A DNA stretch of 64,000 nucleotides from Catalinimonas niigatensis (lineage in GTDB: Bacteria > Bacteroidota > Bacteroidia > Cytophagales > Cyclobacteriaceae), in contig NZ_CP119422.1 of assembly GCF_030506285.1 (NCBI RefSeq), forward strand, positions 620,001 through 684,000. The letters run 5' to 3'. Position numbers and translations under genes: made by a program. The notes under the pieces are model-generated. The model ran no database searches. It saw only the letters and a list, made by a program, of their open reading frames with translations, and had not been told where the DNA came from. Positions 1-8,388 of the stretch are shown piece by piece (the stretch's first letter is position 1; each line of letters opens with the position of its first letter).

Positions 1-104
1 CTGACAAAACGAAATTTGCTGAACAGGTAGAACCTCTTTATGAAACTTACAAAAATGAGCCTGAAGTGTATGACCTGCTCCAAAGGATACAGGCGATCAA
101 TTAA
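1..104 (+). CDS. dctP: TRAP transporter solute-binding protein DctP, C-terminal end (partial)
   Basis: Only the last 33 codons are in the window; reading frame 3 runs open from the edge to TAA at 102-104. The residues (ending YDLLQRIQAIN) resemble the C-terminal helix of DctP-family periplasmic receptors, which bind organic acids and hand them to a DctQM permease. The call rests mainly on position: dctQ and dctM follow directly on the same strand, the standard TRAP order. The substrate cannot be told from this fragment. Confidence 0.7.
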   Translation, partial: DKTKFAEQVEPLYETYKNEPEVYDLLQRIQAIN

Positions 105-145
105 TTAAAGATGAACTACATTCAAGCCAGACTAATTCAACCTTC

Positions 146-643
146 ATGAAATTTAAACCGACGCTTGATAAGATATTGGAGACCATTCTGGTCATCATTA
201 TGGCGATCATGGTCATCAATGTATTGTGGCAGGTAGGAAGCCGGTACATTATGCAATCCCCAAGTTCATTTACTGACGAGCTTGCCCGTTATTTATTAAT
301 TTGGCTAAGCATCCTGGGAGCCAGCTATGTGACAGGAAAGAAAATGCACCTTTCTATTGATCTCCTTGCTCAGAAAATAAGCCCTGAAAAAAGAAAGCCA
401 CTCAATACCCTTGTATATGTAGTTGTCGCTTTATTTGCCCTGCTGGCGATGGTGATTGGAGGCAGCCGTTTGGTATATATTGTGGCATCACTGGGTCAGA
501 CCTCTCCGGCTTTGGAAATACCGCTCTCCTACGTTTATATTGTATTGCCTATCGGAGGAGTCATTATTATCTATTACAGTATACTTAATATGAAGTATCC
601 GGAAAAAGAAGAGGACAGATCAATTTCAGATACTGTACAATAA
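146..643 (+). CDS. dctQ: TRAP transporter small permease subunit DctQ
   Basis: The 165-residue protein is the small membrane subunit of a sodium-driven TRAP uptake system. Four hydrophobic helices are visible at about residues 10-32, 46-63, 87-112 and 126-146, the family topology, and the length is typical. The stretch SPSSFTDELARYLLIW before helix 2 is characteristic of DctQ (a conserved Trp or Phe, then E-x-x-R). It lies 41 bp after the DctP stop and 18 bp before dctM, so the three form one transcription unit. Substrate class (C4-dicarboxylates, sugar acids or others) is not resolvable. Confidence 0.9.
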   Translation: MKFKPTLDKILETILVIIMAIMVINVLWQVGSRYIMQSPSSFTDELARYLLIWLSILGASYVTGKKMHLSIDLLAQKISPEKRKPLNTLVYVVVALFALLAMVIGGSRLVYIVASLGQTSPALEIPLSYVYIVLPIGGVIIIYYSILNMKYPEKEEDRSISDTVQ

Positions 644-661
644 ACCTAAGACCAACAACCC

Positions 662-1960
662 ATGTATCTACTTGAAATACTTATTCTGGTACTGAGCTTT
701 GTCATATTATTAGGCTTGGGTGTGCCCATTGCATTTAGCATTGGTATCTCGGCGATGCTTACGATGTTAGTGAGCATTCCGGCTATATCCTCTTTTACTA
801 CCATCGCACAGCGCATGGCTACCGGTTTGGACAGCTTCGCCTTGCTGGCCATACCCTTCTTTATTTTGGCAGGTCAGCTAATGAACCGAGGAGGAATTGC
901 TGCCAAATTGATAGATTTTGCCAAAGTACTGGTAGGCAAACTACCGGGTGGACTAGCCTATGTAAACATTATCGCATCTATGCTTTTTGGTGCCATATCT
1001 GGCTCAGCAGTAGCCGCTGCCTCAGCAATCGGAGGAATTATGAACCCCAGAATGGTCAAAGAAGGTTATTCCAGACCTTTCAGTGCAGCAGTCAATATTA
1101 CCTCTGCCACCACAGGTATGATTATTCCTCCCAGTAATATTCTGATCGTATATTCCCTGGCCAGTGGTGGGGTTTCCATTGCTGCATTGTTTGTAGCAGG
1201 CTATATTCCCGGGCTACTTGTTGGTTTTTCTCTCATGATTGTTGCTGGGGTATTTGCCTATCGTAAAGGCTATGCAGTAGGAGAAGGCAGTACGTTGAAA
1301 GAAGGGATCATGAAGTTTCTGGATGCCATACCCAGCCTCATTTTACTGGTTCTGGTTATCGGCGGGATTATCGCAGGAATATTTACAGCAACAGAAGCTT
1401 CGGCAGTAGCAGTATTGTATACTCTGGTTTTGTCTATGGTCTTTTACCGCAAAGTGAAATGGAGGGACCTACCAGATATTTTTTTACAAACTGTCAACAC
1501 CACTTCTATAGTCATGATCCTGATTGGTACTTCCATAGGCATGTCTTGGGTAATGTCATATGAAAATCTACCTCAGGGGGTAAGCAATGCCCTGCTGTCT
1601 ATTAGTGACAACCCAATTGTTGTACTCCTTCTGATCAACCTCATCCTGTTATTTGTCGGTGTATTTATGGATATGACTCCTGCCGTGTTGATTTTTACGC
1701 CCATTTTTTTGCCCGTTGTTACTGAATTAGGGATGGACCCTACACATTTTGGAATCGTGATGGTGCTCAACCTTTGTATAGGCTTATGTACTCCTCCGGT
1801 AGGCTCAGTGTTGTTTGTGGGCTGTAGTGTAGCCAACATTGGAATAGATAAAGTAATAAGACCGTTATTACCATTATTCATTGCTATGGTAATTTCACTA
1901 ATCCTGGTGACTTATATTCCGGCACTCAGTCTTTGGCTACCTTCTTTGTTTGGTCTTTAA
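662..1960 (+). CDS. dctM: TRAP transporter large permease subunit DctM
   Basis: The 432-residue integral membrane protein has about eleven to twelve hydrophobic segments and the full family length. Family hallmarks include FALLAIPFFILAGQLMNRGG near residues 59-78, the LFGAISGSAVAAASAIG segment near 109-125, and a second inverted half with GVFMDMTPAVLIFTPIFLP. It forms the ion-coupled transport channel with DctQ. Its ATG follows dctQ by 18 bp, and a hairpin downstream at 2023-2056 ends the operon. The gene is intact. Confidence 0.93.
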   Translation: MYLLEILILVLSFVILLGLGVPIAFSIGISAMLTMLVSIPAISSFTTIAQRMATGLDSFALLAIPFFILAGQLMNRGGIAAKLIDFAKVLVGKLPGGLAYVNIIASMLFGAISGSAVAAASAIGGIMNPRMVKEGYSRPFSAAVNITSATTGMIIPPSNILIVYSLASGGVSIAALFVAGYIPGLLVGFSLMIVAGVFAYRKGYAVGEGSTLKEGIMKFLDAIPSLILLVLVIGGIIAGIFTATEASAVAVLYTLVLSMVFYRKVKWRDLPDIFLQTVNTTSIVMILIGTSIGMSWVMSYENLPQGVSNALLSISDNPIVVLLLINLILLFVGVFMDMTPAVLIFTPIFLPVVTELGMDPTHFGIVMVLNLCIGLCTPPVGSVLFVGCSVANIGIDKVIRPLLPLFIAMVISLILVTYIPALSLWLPSLFGL

Positions 1961-2402
1961 GAAATTCGGCTAACAATTAGCTACCTATCTTTAGAAACAC
2001 TCCAGAGTATACATAAAAGTTTGTAAATGCCTCTTGTGAATCAAGCAGGCATTTACTATTTTGAGTAAACATACTCATTTTTATAAGTAAATTTAATCTG
2101 ATATTTAAGAATTAGAGGCATTTAACCTGATAATCCGCTCATCTACAAAGCTTTACTTTATTTCTTTGTATTAATTCTAGAAAAGTGCTAAAGGTTCTTG
2201 AATATTTTTATGCTCATCCATGTAATATTTGTTCACTTTTTCTACACTATTTTAAAAATACTTTCTTTCTAATCAATTAAAACTCCTCATTATTATGTTT
2301 TATCTTGATTTAATTTATTATTTTTTATGTAAGAATATTTTAAAATAGTAATATTTTTTATAGATTTAGCCTCCCATAAGTCTACGCTAATTCATTTAAT
2401 GT
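1961..2402. other. AT-rich intergenic region, 442 bp
   Basis: Apart from the hairpin at 2023-2056, this stretch holds no credible coding frame. From about 2080 it is strongly AT-rich with long A and T runs, as expected for a promoter and leader of the downstream gene at 2403. No clean TAnnTTTG element, tRNA or repeat was found. Confidence 0.6.
2023..2056 (+). terminator. Hairpin after the dctPQM operon
   Basis: The arms GTAAATGCCT (2023-2032) and AGGCATTTAC (2047-2056) are exact reverse complements. The stem extends inward through CTTG/CAAG with one bulged C, giving about 14 pairs around a short loop. Only a weak T-rich run (TATTTTG) follows, so it may act as a terminator or as a 3'-end stabiliser. 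Confidence 0.6.
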
Positions 2403-3941
2403 ATGAAAGAGATTCGTCAACTCGTAAGAATCATCAGAAAAAAAGGTCAAAGGAGTATACAACTTGTTAATCAAAATTTTAGAAAACACGAAACTTCTAA
2501 AGACAATCTACTCTACGAAGGAATTACCAATAACAAATTTCTAAGTGACGAATCTGCGGCCCGCGAGGTTTTTAATACTGACCCTGGCAACCGCAATTAT
2601 CGTAATGCCAAAGGAAAACTCAAGAACAAGCTCTTCAATCATCTTTATTTTCTGGATTATGATAAAGAAAGCTATACTGCCTATCAAAAAGCCGAGTATG
2701 ATGCCCTTCACGCTTTACACCAGTGTAACATTTTAATCAAAGAAGGAGCATCCAATATCGCAATCCGTATGCTTCCGCAATTAATCAAAACTGCCAAAAC
2801 TTTTGAGTTAACACTTATTGCCATTGAAGCCCTCACCTTACTAAGGGATCAATATGCCAAAGCAGGTAAGCTTACCCCATTCAAGGAAGTAGATGATGAG
2901 CTTAGGAAGTACCGCAAGTTTCATGAAGTGAGGCAAAAATGTGAAGATGTCTACTTTGAAAATATGGTGCAGATTAATAAATCTATCAGTGCTCAAAATC
3001 GTATTGTCCATCGCATACCTAAGGTGATAGAGATGATCCGTGCTGAAGCCAAAAAATTTAATAGTCAAAGTCTCACTATTCTGGCTGCAAAACTTGAAAT
3101 TACTTACAATGATATTCGCTGGAATTTCAAAGAAAATATCAAACTATGCACTGAGCTTGAAAAAAAATACCTCAATCGGAACAATCATGAAATTGAGGTT
3201 GATCTTAATCAGAACGCCATTATTTTTTCCAAGCTACAAGCTTATCTCAACCTGAAAGAGGTAAAAGCCGGTAAAGCTTATGCCTCACAAAAAATTGATG
3301 CCGTTAGGTCAGGAAGTAAAAACTGGTTTAGATTTAGTGAATACTACTTCCTTCTACTGATGAAAGGAGAGAAATACGATGAAGCCAGTAATTTATTTAG
3401 AATTGTTAGAACCAACAAGAACTATAATTCCTTGCCTGAGTCTGAGAAAAATCGTTGGCATATCTATCGTGCTTATTTAATCTTTTTTAATGATTCCAAA
3501 ATACTTCGTTGGGGATTCAATCTTGAAGAATTTCTGGGTGCTCCTCCCTGTCATGAAAAAGAATTTAATGGTTATAATATAGCCACTTTAGCTATACAAT
3601 TTCTCTTCCTTATCAAAGAAGGTAATATTAGTGCGATCAACAATTGTGTACAAGAAATTGTAAAATATAAATCTGCGCACTTAGACAAGAGGCATAATTA
3701 CCGCGGCAGTATATTTATTCGCTTACTGGAAATCGTGATTGATAAAGAATTTGATTATGAGCAAATCAAAGAAAAAGGAGAAACGTATCATAAAAAACTT
3801 ATCAAAACCCCTATTCCCAGTGATCTTTCTCAGGACACCGAGATTTTGCCCTATGAGGTATTATGGGATCATATTTTAAATATTATCAAGACTAATAAGG
3901 CGTATATCCATTTTCGCTTTTACAATCTGAATACAGCCTAA
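2403..3941 (+). CDS. Hypothetical helical-repeat protein
   Basis: I do not recognise a family for this 512-residue protein. It has no signal peptide or membrane segment and starts with a basic stretch (RIIRKKGQR). It looks almost entirely alpha-helical, with repeated amphipathic helix pairs (for example around residues 95-150 and 310-345) reminiscent of TPR-like solenoids, so a cytoplasmic scaffold is plausible. A degenerate, highly basic and aromatic composition continues to the C terminus. It sits alone between a terminated TRAP operon and a ClC gene, preceded by more than 400 bp of AT-rich DNA, and so is probably transcribed on its own. No function is assigned. Confidence 0.75.
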   Translation: MKEIRQLVRIIRKKGQRSIQLVNQNFRKHETSKDNLLYEGITNNKFLSDESAAREVFNTDPGNRNYRNAKGKLKNKLFNHLYFLDYDKESYTAYQKAEYDALHALHQCNILIKEGASNIAIRMLPQLIKTAKTFELTLIAIEALTLLRDQYAKAGKLTPFKEVDDELRKYRKFHEVRQKCEDVYFENMVQINKSISAQNRIVHRIPKVIEMIRAEAKKFNSQSLTILAAKLEITYNDIRWNFKENIKLCTELEKKYLNRNNHEIEVDLNQNAIIFSKLQAYLNLKEVKAGKAYASQKIDAVRSGSKNWFRFSEYYFLLLMKGEKYDEASNLFRIVRTNKNYNSLPESEKNRWHIYRAYLIFFNDSKILRWGFNLEEFLGAPPCHEKEFNGYNIATLAIQFLFLIKEGNISAINNCVQEIVKYKSAHLDKRHNYRGSIFIRLLEIVIDKEFDYEQIKEKGETYHKKLIKTPIPSDLSQDTEILPYEVLWDHILNIIKTNKAYIHFRFYNLNTA

Positions 3942-3990
3942 ATTTCCCATAACTTCTATGGGATAATTCTCCATTGCCTGTCATTTATAG

Positions 3991-3998
3991 TAGATTTG
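3991..3998 (+). promoter_or_regulatory. Possible -7 element (TAGATTTG) before the ClC gene
   Basis: TAGATTTG fits the Bacteroidota -7 consensus TAnnTTTG. It lies only 4 bp before the ATG at 4003, which would give an almost leaderless transcript. A TTG at 3974-3976 is the nearest -33-like triplet, but its spacing (14 bp) is short. The assignment is weak. Confidence 0.3.
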
Positions 3999-4002
3999 CA
4001 CA

Positions 4003-5784
4003 ATGGGCAATGAAAGTTTCTTTCTTCAACTATTAATCTGGCGGATCAAGCACATCAGTAATCGTAACTTTGTGCTGATCCTCAGTACTATTGTAGGTTT
4101 TCTTTCTGGGATTGCCGCAGTTTTGCTCAAAGAGAGTGTACACTTGATCCAATCATTGCTCACTTCCCATTTTGATTATACCTATGCCAATTATTTATAC
4201 CTGGCTTATCCGTTAATGGGTATTCTAATCACGGTATTATTAGCCAAATATTTTTTTAAAGAAGCTTTTGGACATGGAATAACGGGAATTCTTTATGCCA
4301 TTTCCAAAAAATCAAGCAACATCAGCCGATCTAAAACCTATTCTAACTTATTTGGTAGTGCTATTACAGTAGGCTTTGGTGGATCGGTTGGATTGGAGGC
4401 GCCTATAGTAGTCACGGGCTCCGCCATAGGCTCCAATATTGGCAGATTGGTGCATTTGCAATCCAAAAAAAGAGCCTTGCTTATTGGTTGTGGTACAGCA
4501 GGTGCTATCTCCGCCATCTTTAATTCACCCATTGCCGGGGTTATATTCAGCATAGAGGTAATTCTGATTGATATCAGTATCAATGCTTTCATTCCTTTAT
4601 TGATTGCGTCGGTTACCGGTTCCCTCACTTCTTTACTACTACTCGGGGATGAAATCCTTTTTTCATTCAAATTAGAAGACCCTTTCACTGCCGGTGATAC
4701 TCCTTACTATTTATTTCTGGGCATTTTCTGCGGTTTGGTGTCCCTATACTTCACCCGCATGACTTACAAAATTGAGAGGTTCCTGGAAAGTATCAGAGGG
4801 GAATACAAAAGAGCCGTGATTGGAGGTTTGTCACTAGGGCTAATTATTTTTGTATTCCCCCCCATGTATGGTGAAGGATATGATTTTATCAAGCTCCTAC
4901 TGGCTGGAAATGAGCAGGCTATATTTGATAATAGTATTTTCTTTCAGCGTTTTGGTAAAATTAGTATACTCTTGCTTTTTATACTCGGACTGATCCTGGT
5001 AAAACCGATAGCGGCTGCCAGTACTATAGGTGCCGGGGGCAACGGAGGTATTTTTGCCCCTTCACTTTTCATTGGAGCAGTAACTGGCTTTTTCTTTGCC
5101 AAACTGGTAAATACTTTGGGTGTTTTCGGAACTATTAGCCTGAGCAATTTTACATTGGTGGGCATGTGTGGACTGATGAGTGGTATTCTGCATGCCCCGC
5201 TTACCGCAATCTTTCTGATTGCTGAAATCACCAGCGGATATACTTTATTTGTACCTCTAATGCTGGTTTCTGCCTTGTCTTACAGTACCATTCTTTACTT
5301 TGAAAAGTATTCTTTATATACCAAATCCCTGGTCAAGAAAGGTTACCTCAATCCAGATGACCGTGATCTGCAGGTACTCAGTCTTATTGACATCAAAAAG
5401 TTATTGGAAACAGACCTATTGACTATTCGTCCTAATGCTTGCCTGGGTGATCTGGTGAACCTGGTGAGGGTTTCTAAACGGAATATTTTTCCGGTAGTCA
5501 ATGAAAATAAAGAACTGGTGGGTATCGTCACTTTGGATGATATTCGTAAAATTATGTTCGACAAGGAGGCACACCAAACGACCAAGGTTGAATCACTCAT
5601 GCATGCTCCGCCGGATAAGATCGGGACAAACGAAACCATGCAACAGGTGATGGAAAAGTTTGAAAAAACAGGGGCCTGGAACCTGCCAGTACTGAGTGAT
5701 GGCAAATATATAGGACTAATCTCCAAATCAAGAATTTTTAATGCCTACCGTAACAAACTGATGCGTCAACGCAAAGAGTTCTGA
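4003..5784 (+). CDS. ClC-family chloride channel or antiporter with CBS pair
   Basis: The 593-residue inner-membrane protein has the ClC fold followed by two CBS domains. Residues 127-134 hold the selectivity/gating loop GSVGLEAP, with E132 at the position of the gating glutamate. A second signature, GGNGGIFAPSLFIG, lies near 345, and the first loop reads FGHGITGIL (about 89-97) in place of the usual GSGIPE. The cytosolic C terminus carries CBS motifs at about 474-520 (FPVVNENKELVGIVTLDD) and 532-583 (LPVLSDGKYIGLISKS), which usually bind nucleotides and adjust gating. The gating glutamate is compatible with a chloride/proton antiporter, but channel activity cannot be excluded. It is a monocistronic-looking gene. 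Confidence 0.9.
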   Translation: MGNESFFLQLLIWRIKHISNRNFVLILSTIVGFLSGIAAVLLKESVHLIQSLLTSHFDYTYANYLYLAYPLMGILITVLLAKYFFKEAFGHGITGILYAISKKSSNISRSKTYSNLFGSAITVGFGGSVGLEAPIVVTGSAIGSNIGRLVHLQSKKRALLIGCGTAGAISAIFNSPIAGVIFSIEVILIDISINAFIPLLIASVTGSLTSLLLLGDEILFSFKLEDPFTAGDTPYYLFLGIFCGLVSLYFTRMTYKIERFLESIRGEYKRAVIGGLSLGLIIFVFPPMYGEGYDFIKLLLAGNEQAIFDNSIFFQRFGKISILLLFILGLILVKPIAAASTIGAGGNGGIFAPSLFIGAVTGFFFAKLVNTLGVFGTISLSNFTLVGMCGLMSGILHAPLTAIFLIAEITSGYTLFVPLMLVSALSYSTILYFEKYSLYTKSLVKKGYLNPDDRDLQVLSLIDIKKLLETDLLTIRPNACLGDLVNLVRVSKRNIFPVVNENKELVGIVTLDDIRKIMFDKEAHQTTKVESLMHAPPDKIGTNETMQQVMEKFEKTGAWNLPVLSDGKYIGLISKSRIFNAYRNKLMRQRKEF

Positions 5785-5856
5785 TCGTTATCTACTAAAG
5801 TCATTGCTGCTTTCATCGTTTTTTATTTAATTTCAGTAAAGCTGAATTAAAGATGT

Positions 5857-6345
5857 ATGAAAGTATTCTTCCTGATTTTGTGTGTTTTCGTTTTGGTATC
5901 CTTTGCACAAGCTCAGCAAATCCAATCTTATTCCTTTGCTGAATTAGAAGAAAAAATTTCCACCGAAGTCCAAAAGCAGCTTCTGATTGTTAATTTCTGG
6001 GCGACCTGGTGTGCTCCCTGCATCAAAGAACTTCCCTATTTTGAAAAGCTTGCTGAGGAATTTCCTAAGGCTGATTTCAAAGTCCTACTGGTAAGTCTGG
6101 ATATGGAAAAAGAAAAGGCAGTCAATTTCAGCAAGAAAAAACAACTACAATCGGAAGTGGCTTTTTTGGATGAAGTAGATTTTAATGCCTGGATTGATAA
6201 GATTTCTGCCGAGTGGAGTGGCGCCATCCCAGCTACTTTAATGATCTCCGCATCGGGCGAGAAAATTTTTCATGAAGGTGAATTGAGTCAAGAAGAATTA
6301 AATGCCTACGTCAAACGTTTTATACACAAAACCCAAAAGCTATGA
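5857..6345 (+). CDS. Periplasmic TlpA-like thiol-disulfide reductase
   Basis: The 162-residue protein begins with a Sec signal peptide (cleavage after the AQA at about 17-19) and has one thioredoxin domain. The redox site WATWCAPC ends at residues 52-55 (C52, C55), and the cis-proline region reads AIPATLMI. It is expected to reduce or exchange disulfides of exported proteins, for example in cytochrome maturation. Its stop overlaps the start of the next thioredoxin-like gene by 4 bp (ATGA), so the two are translationally coupled and probably act in one chain. The specific partner is unknown. Confidence 0.85.
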   Translation: MKVFFLILCVFVLVSFAQAQQIQSYSFAELEEKISTEVQKQLLIVNFWATWCAPCIKELPYFEKLAEEFPKADFKVLLVSLDMEKEKAVNFSKKKQLQSEVAFLDEVDFNAWIDKISAEWSGAIPATLMISASGEKIFHEGELSQEELNAYVKRFIHKTQKL

Positions 6346-6962
6346 AATGGTCTATTATAATACTCTCCATCCTGACCCTGGGTATAGGGATCAGTGCCAA
6401 CACCGCCAGACAACAAGGCTATCAGGTAGGTGACTATGCTACTGACTTTAACCTTGAAGGTGTAGATGGAAAAACCGTCTCTTTGAGCGATTATCGAGAG
6501 GCAGAAGGTTATATTGTCATTTTCACCTGCAATACCTGCCCTTATGCTAAAATGTACGAGCAGCGCATCATAGACTTACACAAAACATATGCAGACAAAG
6601 GCTTTCCGGTAGTAGCCATCAACCCAAATTGCCCGGAGCGTTCGCCCGGTGATGCGATGAGCGAAATGAAAAAGAGGGCTGAAGATAAAGGCTTTGGCTT
6701 TGCCTATTTGCAGGACGTAACCCAGGAAACAACTAAAGCCTATGGCGCTACCAATACCCCACAGGTTTTCTTGCTGGACAAAGAAAGCAGTGGCAAGCTT
6801 AAAGTTGCCTATATCGGCACCATTGACAATAACTATAAAGATGCTGCCAAAGCCAATGTACATTATGTACAGGCTGCCGTAGATGCATTGATAGAAGGTA
6901 AGAAAGTGCCTGAAACCAAAACCAAAGCGATTGGTTGCACAATCAAGTGGAAACAGGCTTAA
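6342..6962 (+). CDS. Exported redoxin/AhpC-TSA-type thioredoxin-like protein
   Basis: The 206-residue protein has an N-terminal hydrophobic export signal (residues 1-20) and a redoxin domain. The active-site sequence FTCNTCPYAKMYEQR has C63 and C66. A long insertion after the first half (PNCPERSPGD) is common in the Bacteroidota redoxins annotated only as thioredoxin family protein. It is encoded 4 bp inside the end of the TlpA-like gene. A C-terminal Cys (AIGCTIKWK) is a possible resolving or structural residue. The pair likely forms an envelope thiol relay; the substrate is unknown. A rho-independent terminator follows. Confidence 0.82.
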   Translation: MKWSIIILSILTLGIGISANTARQQGYQVGDYATDFNLEGVDGKTVSLSDYREAEGYIVIFTCNTCPYAKMYEQRIIDLHKTYADKGFPVVAINPNCPERSPGDAMSEMKKRAEDKGFGFAYLQDVTQETTKAYGATNTPQVFLLDKESSGKLKVAYIGTIDNNYKDAAKANVHYVQAAVDALIEGKKVPETKTKAIGCTIKWKQA

Positions 6963-6974
6963 ACTAACAATACG

Positions 6975-7001
6975 AAAAAGCCCGTGTATTGGGCTTTTTT
7001 T
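6975..7001 (+). terminator. Rho-independent terminator after the thioredoxin pair
   Basis: The arms AAAAAGCCC (6975-6983) and GGGCTTTTT (6991-6999) form a perfect stem around a 7-nt loop, and the T-run continues to 7001. The A-run upstream makes it potentially bidirectional. Confidence 0.85.
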
Positions 7002-7002
7002 A

Positions 7003-7010
7003 TACCTTTG
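7003..7010 (+). promoter_or_regulatory. Possible -7 promoter element (TACCTTTG) for purQ
   Basis: TACCTTTG matches TAnnTTTG. It sits directly after the terminator and about 70 bp before the purQ start, a sensible leader length. No well-placed -33 TTG was found. Confidence 0.4.
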
Positions 7011-7081
7011 TGGTTTCTCGCTGAAATGAAAAATTTAGCAGCACTGTTCATGATTAATACTGAATTCAACTCACTTTACCT

Positions 7082-7774
7082 ATGAAGTTTGGCATTGTTG
7101 TTTTCCCCGGTTCCAACTGTGATGAAGATTTGTTTTATGTGTACAACGACATTCTCAAACAGGATGTGGTAAAGCTTTGGCACAAAGACAGAGACCTTCA
7201 GGCTTGTGATTTTATCCTGGTACCCGGCGGTTTTTCCTATGGAGATTACCTGCGTTCCGGTGCTATTGCCCGCTTCTCTCCCATCATGGATTCAGTGATT
7301 GACCATGCCAACCAAGGAGGTTATGTTTTGGGTATCTGCAATGGCTTTCAGATCCTAACTGAGGCTGGTTTGCTACCCGGCACCTTGCTCAGAAACATAG
7401 AGCAGAAGTTTGTCTGCAAAAACGCCTATATCCGTCCGGTCTCCAAAACAGCTTTGATGACTGCTACCTTAGACCACAGCAAAGCCTACAAAATCCCGGT
7501 AGCCCATGCCGATGGACGTTATTATGCGCCTAATGATGTGATCAAAGGCTTGGAGGATAATGATCAGATCCTTTTTCAGTACTGCAATGATCAGTGTGCC
7601 TTTGATGATCTCAGCAATTTTAACGGCTCAGCAAATGCCATTGCCGGAGTGACCAATAAGGAGAAGAATGTATTTGGACTGATGCCCCACCCGGAAAGAG
7701 CTTCTGACGAAGCTTTGGGCAATACCGACGGAAGAGCTTTGCTGGAAGCACTGCTAGAGAAGAGTTTGGTTTAG
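7082..7774 (+). CDS. purQ: Phosphoribosylformylglycinamidine synthase, glutaminase subunit PurQ
   Basis: The 230-residue class I glutamine amidotransferase supplies ammonia to PurL in step four of purine synthesis. The nucleophile elbow is GICNGFQ with C86, and the triad partners are H203 and E205 in PHPER. The N terminus KFGIVVFPGSNCDED is diagnostic of PurQ and of PurL glutaminase domains. It stands alone here; PurS and the small PurL would have to be elsewhere. A short dyad GGTTT-AGC-AAACC spans the stop (7768-7780). Confidence 0.95.
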   Translation: MKFGIVVFPGSNCDEDLFYVYNDILKQDVVKLWHKDRDLQACDFILVPGGFSYGDYLRSGAIARFSPIMDSVIDHANQGGYVLGICNGFQILTEAGLLPGTLLRNIEQKFVCKNAYIRPVSKTALMTATLDHSKAYKIPVAHADGRYYAPNDVIKGLEDNDQILFQYCNDQCAFDDLSNFNGSANAIAGVTNKEKNVFGLMPHPERASDEALGNTDGRALLEALLEKSLV

Positions 7775-7829
7775 CAAACCTTAAGTCTTAAGCTGGATAG
7801 GCTATAAGCCTCCAGATTTGAATATTTGC

Positions 7830-8333
7830 TTAAAGAGGCTGATTCCTTTTTCCCGTAGATGCGGTGTCCGATTGTCTTTGCTCAAAATCGGAAAGCAGTT
7901 TGTGGGTCTGAGTATGGAGTTTTTGCTTGAAAAAGGGCGTCCATCCCAGCAAATATCCTTTCCAACCCAAAGCTTGCCTGGACCATCGGTACAAGTCAAA
8001 ATGATCCGTATGCCGGATAATTTTATCCTCTTTGAATTCAAATTCTGCCCGGATGATGTTATGCACCCGCCTTCCGGTCTTCCTGAATGTATAGAAAGTT
8101 TCCCATTGTGCATTCCCTTTTTGATGGGCACATTCAATCTTTGAAGCTTTGATCCTGAAGTCTTTTCCTTTTTGGGAGTAGCAAAGCATCCGCCACATAT
8201 TTTTTGCTTTTTCTCCGGTTAGTACCCCAAAAGCAGGGTCTTCAAAGCGGATATTCTGATGATAACATGCAAGCATGCCCTCGGCATCAAGTCTGGCAAA
8301 AGCCTGATAGAATTGTTCAATAACACTTTTCAT
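7830..8333 (-). CDS. NTF2/SnoaL-like fold protein
   Basis: The protein of 167 residues belongs to the nuclear-transport-factor-2-like superfamily: an N-terminal helix (VIEQFYQAFARLDAEGMLACY), then FEDPAFGVLTG and a curved sheet ending in HTDHFDLYRWS. Homologues are usually called nuclear transport factor 2 family protein and have no settled function. I chose the ATG at 8333 over a TTG at 8357 because the conserved domain begins there. It lies 55 bp from the end of purQ, convergently. Confidence 0.8.
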   Translation of the reverse strand: MKSVIEQFYQAFARLDAEGMLACYHQNIRFEDPAFGVLTGEKAKNMWRMLCYSQKGKDFRIKASKIECAHQKGNAQWETFYTFRKTGRRVHNIIRAEFEFKEDKIIRHTDHFDLYRWSRQALGWKGYLLGWTPFFKQKLHTQTHKLLSDFEQRQSDTASTGKRNQPL

Positions 8334-8388
8334 AAGCGTTTCATCAGGTTTGAACAAGCATCATTTATCTTTAACATCTATTCCGCAA

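Noticed and set aside
7768-7780. GGTTT-AGC-AAACC dyad at the purQ stop
   Set aside because: It is short, lacks a T-tract and overlaps the coding end; too weak to call a terminator.
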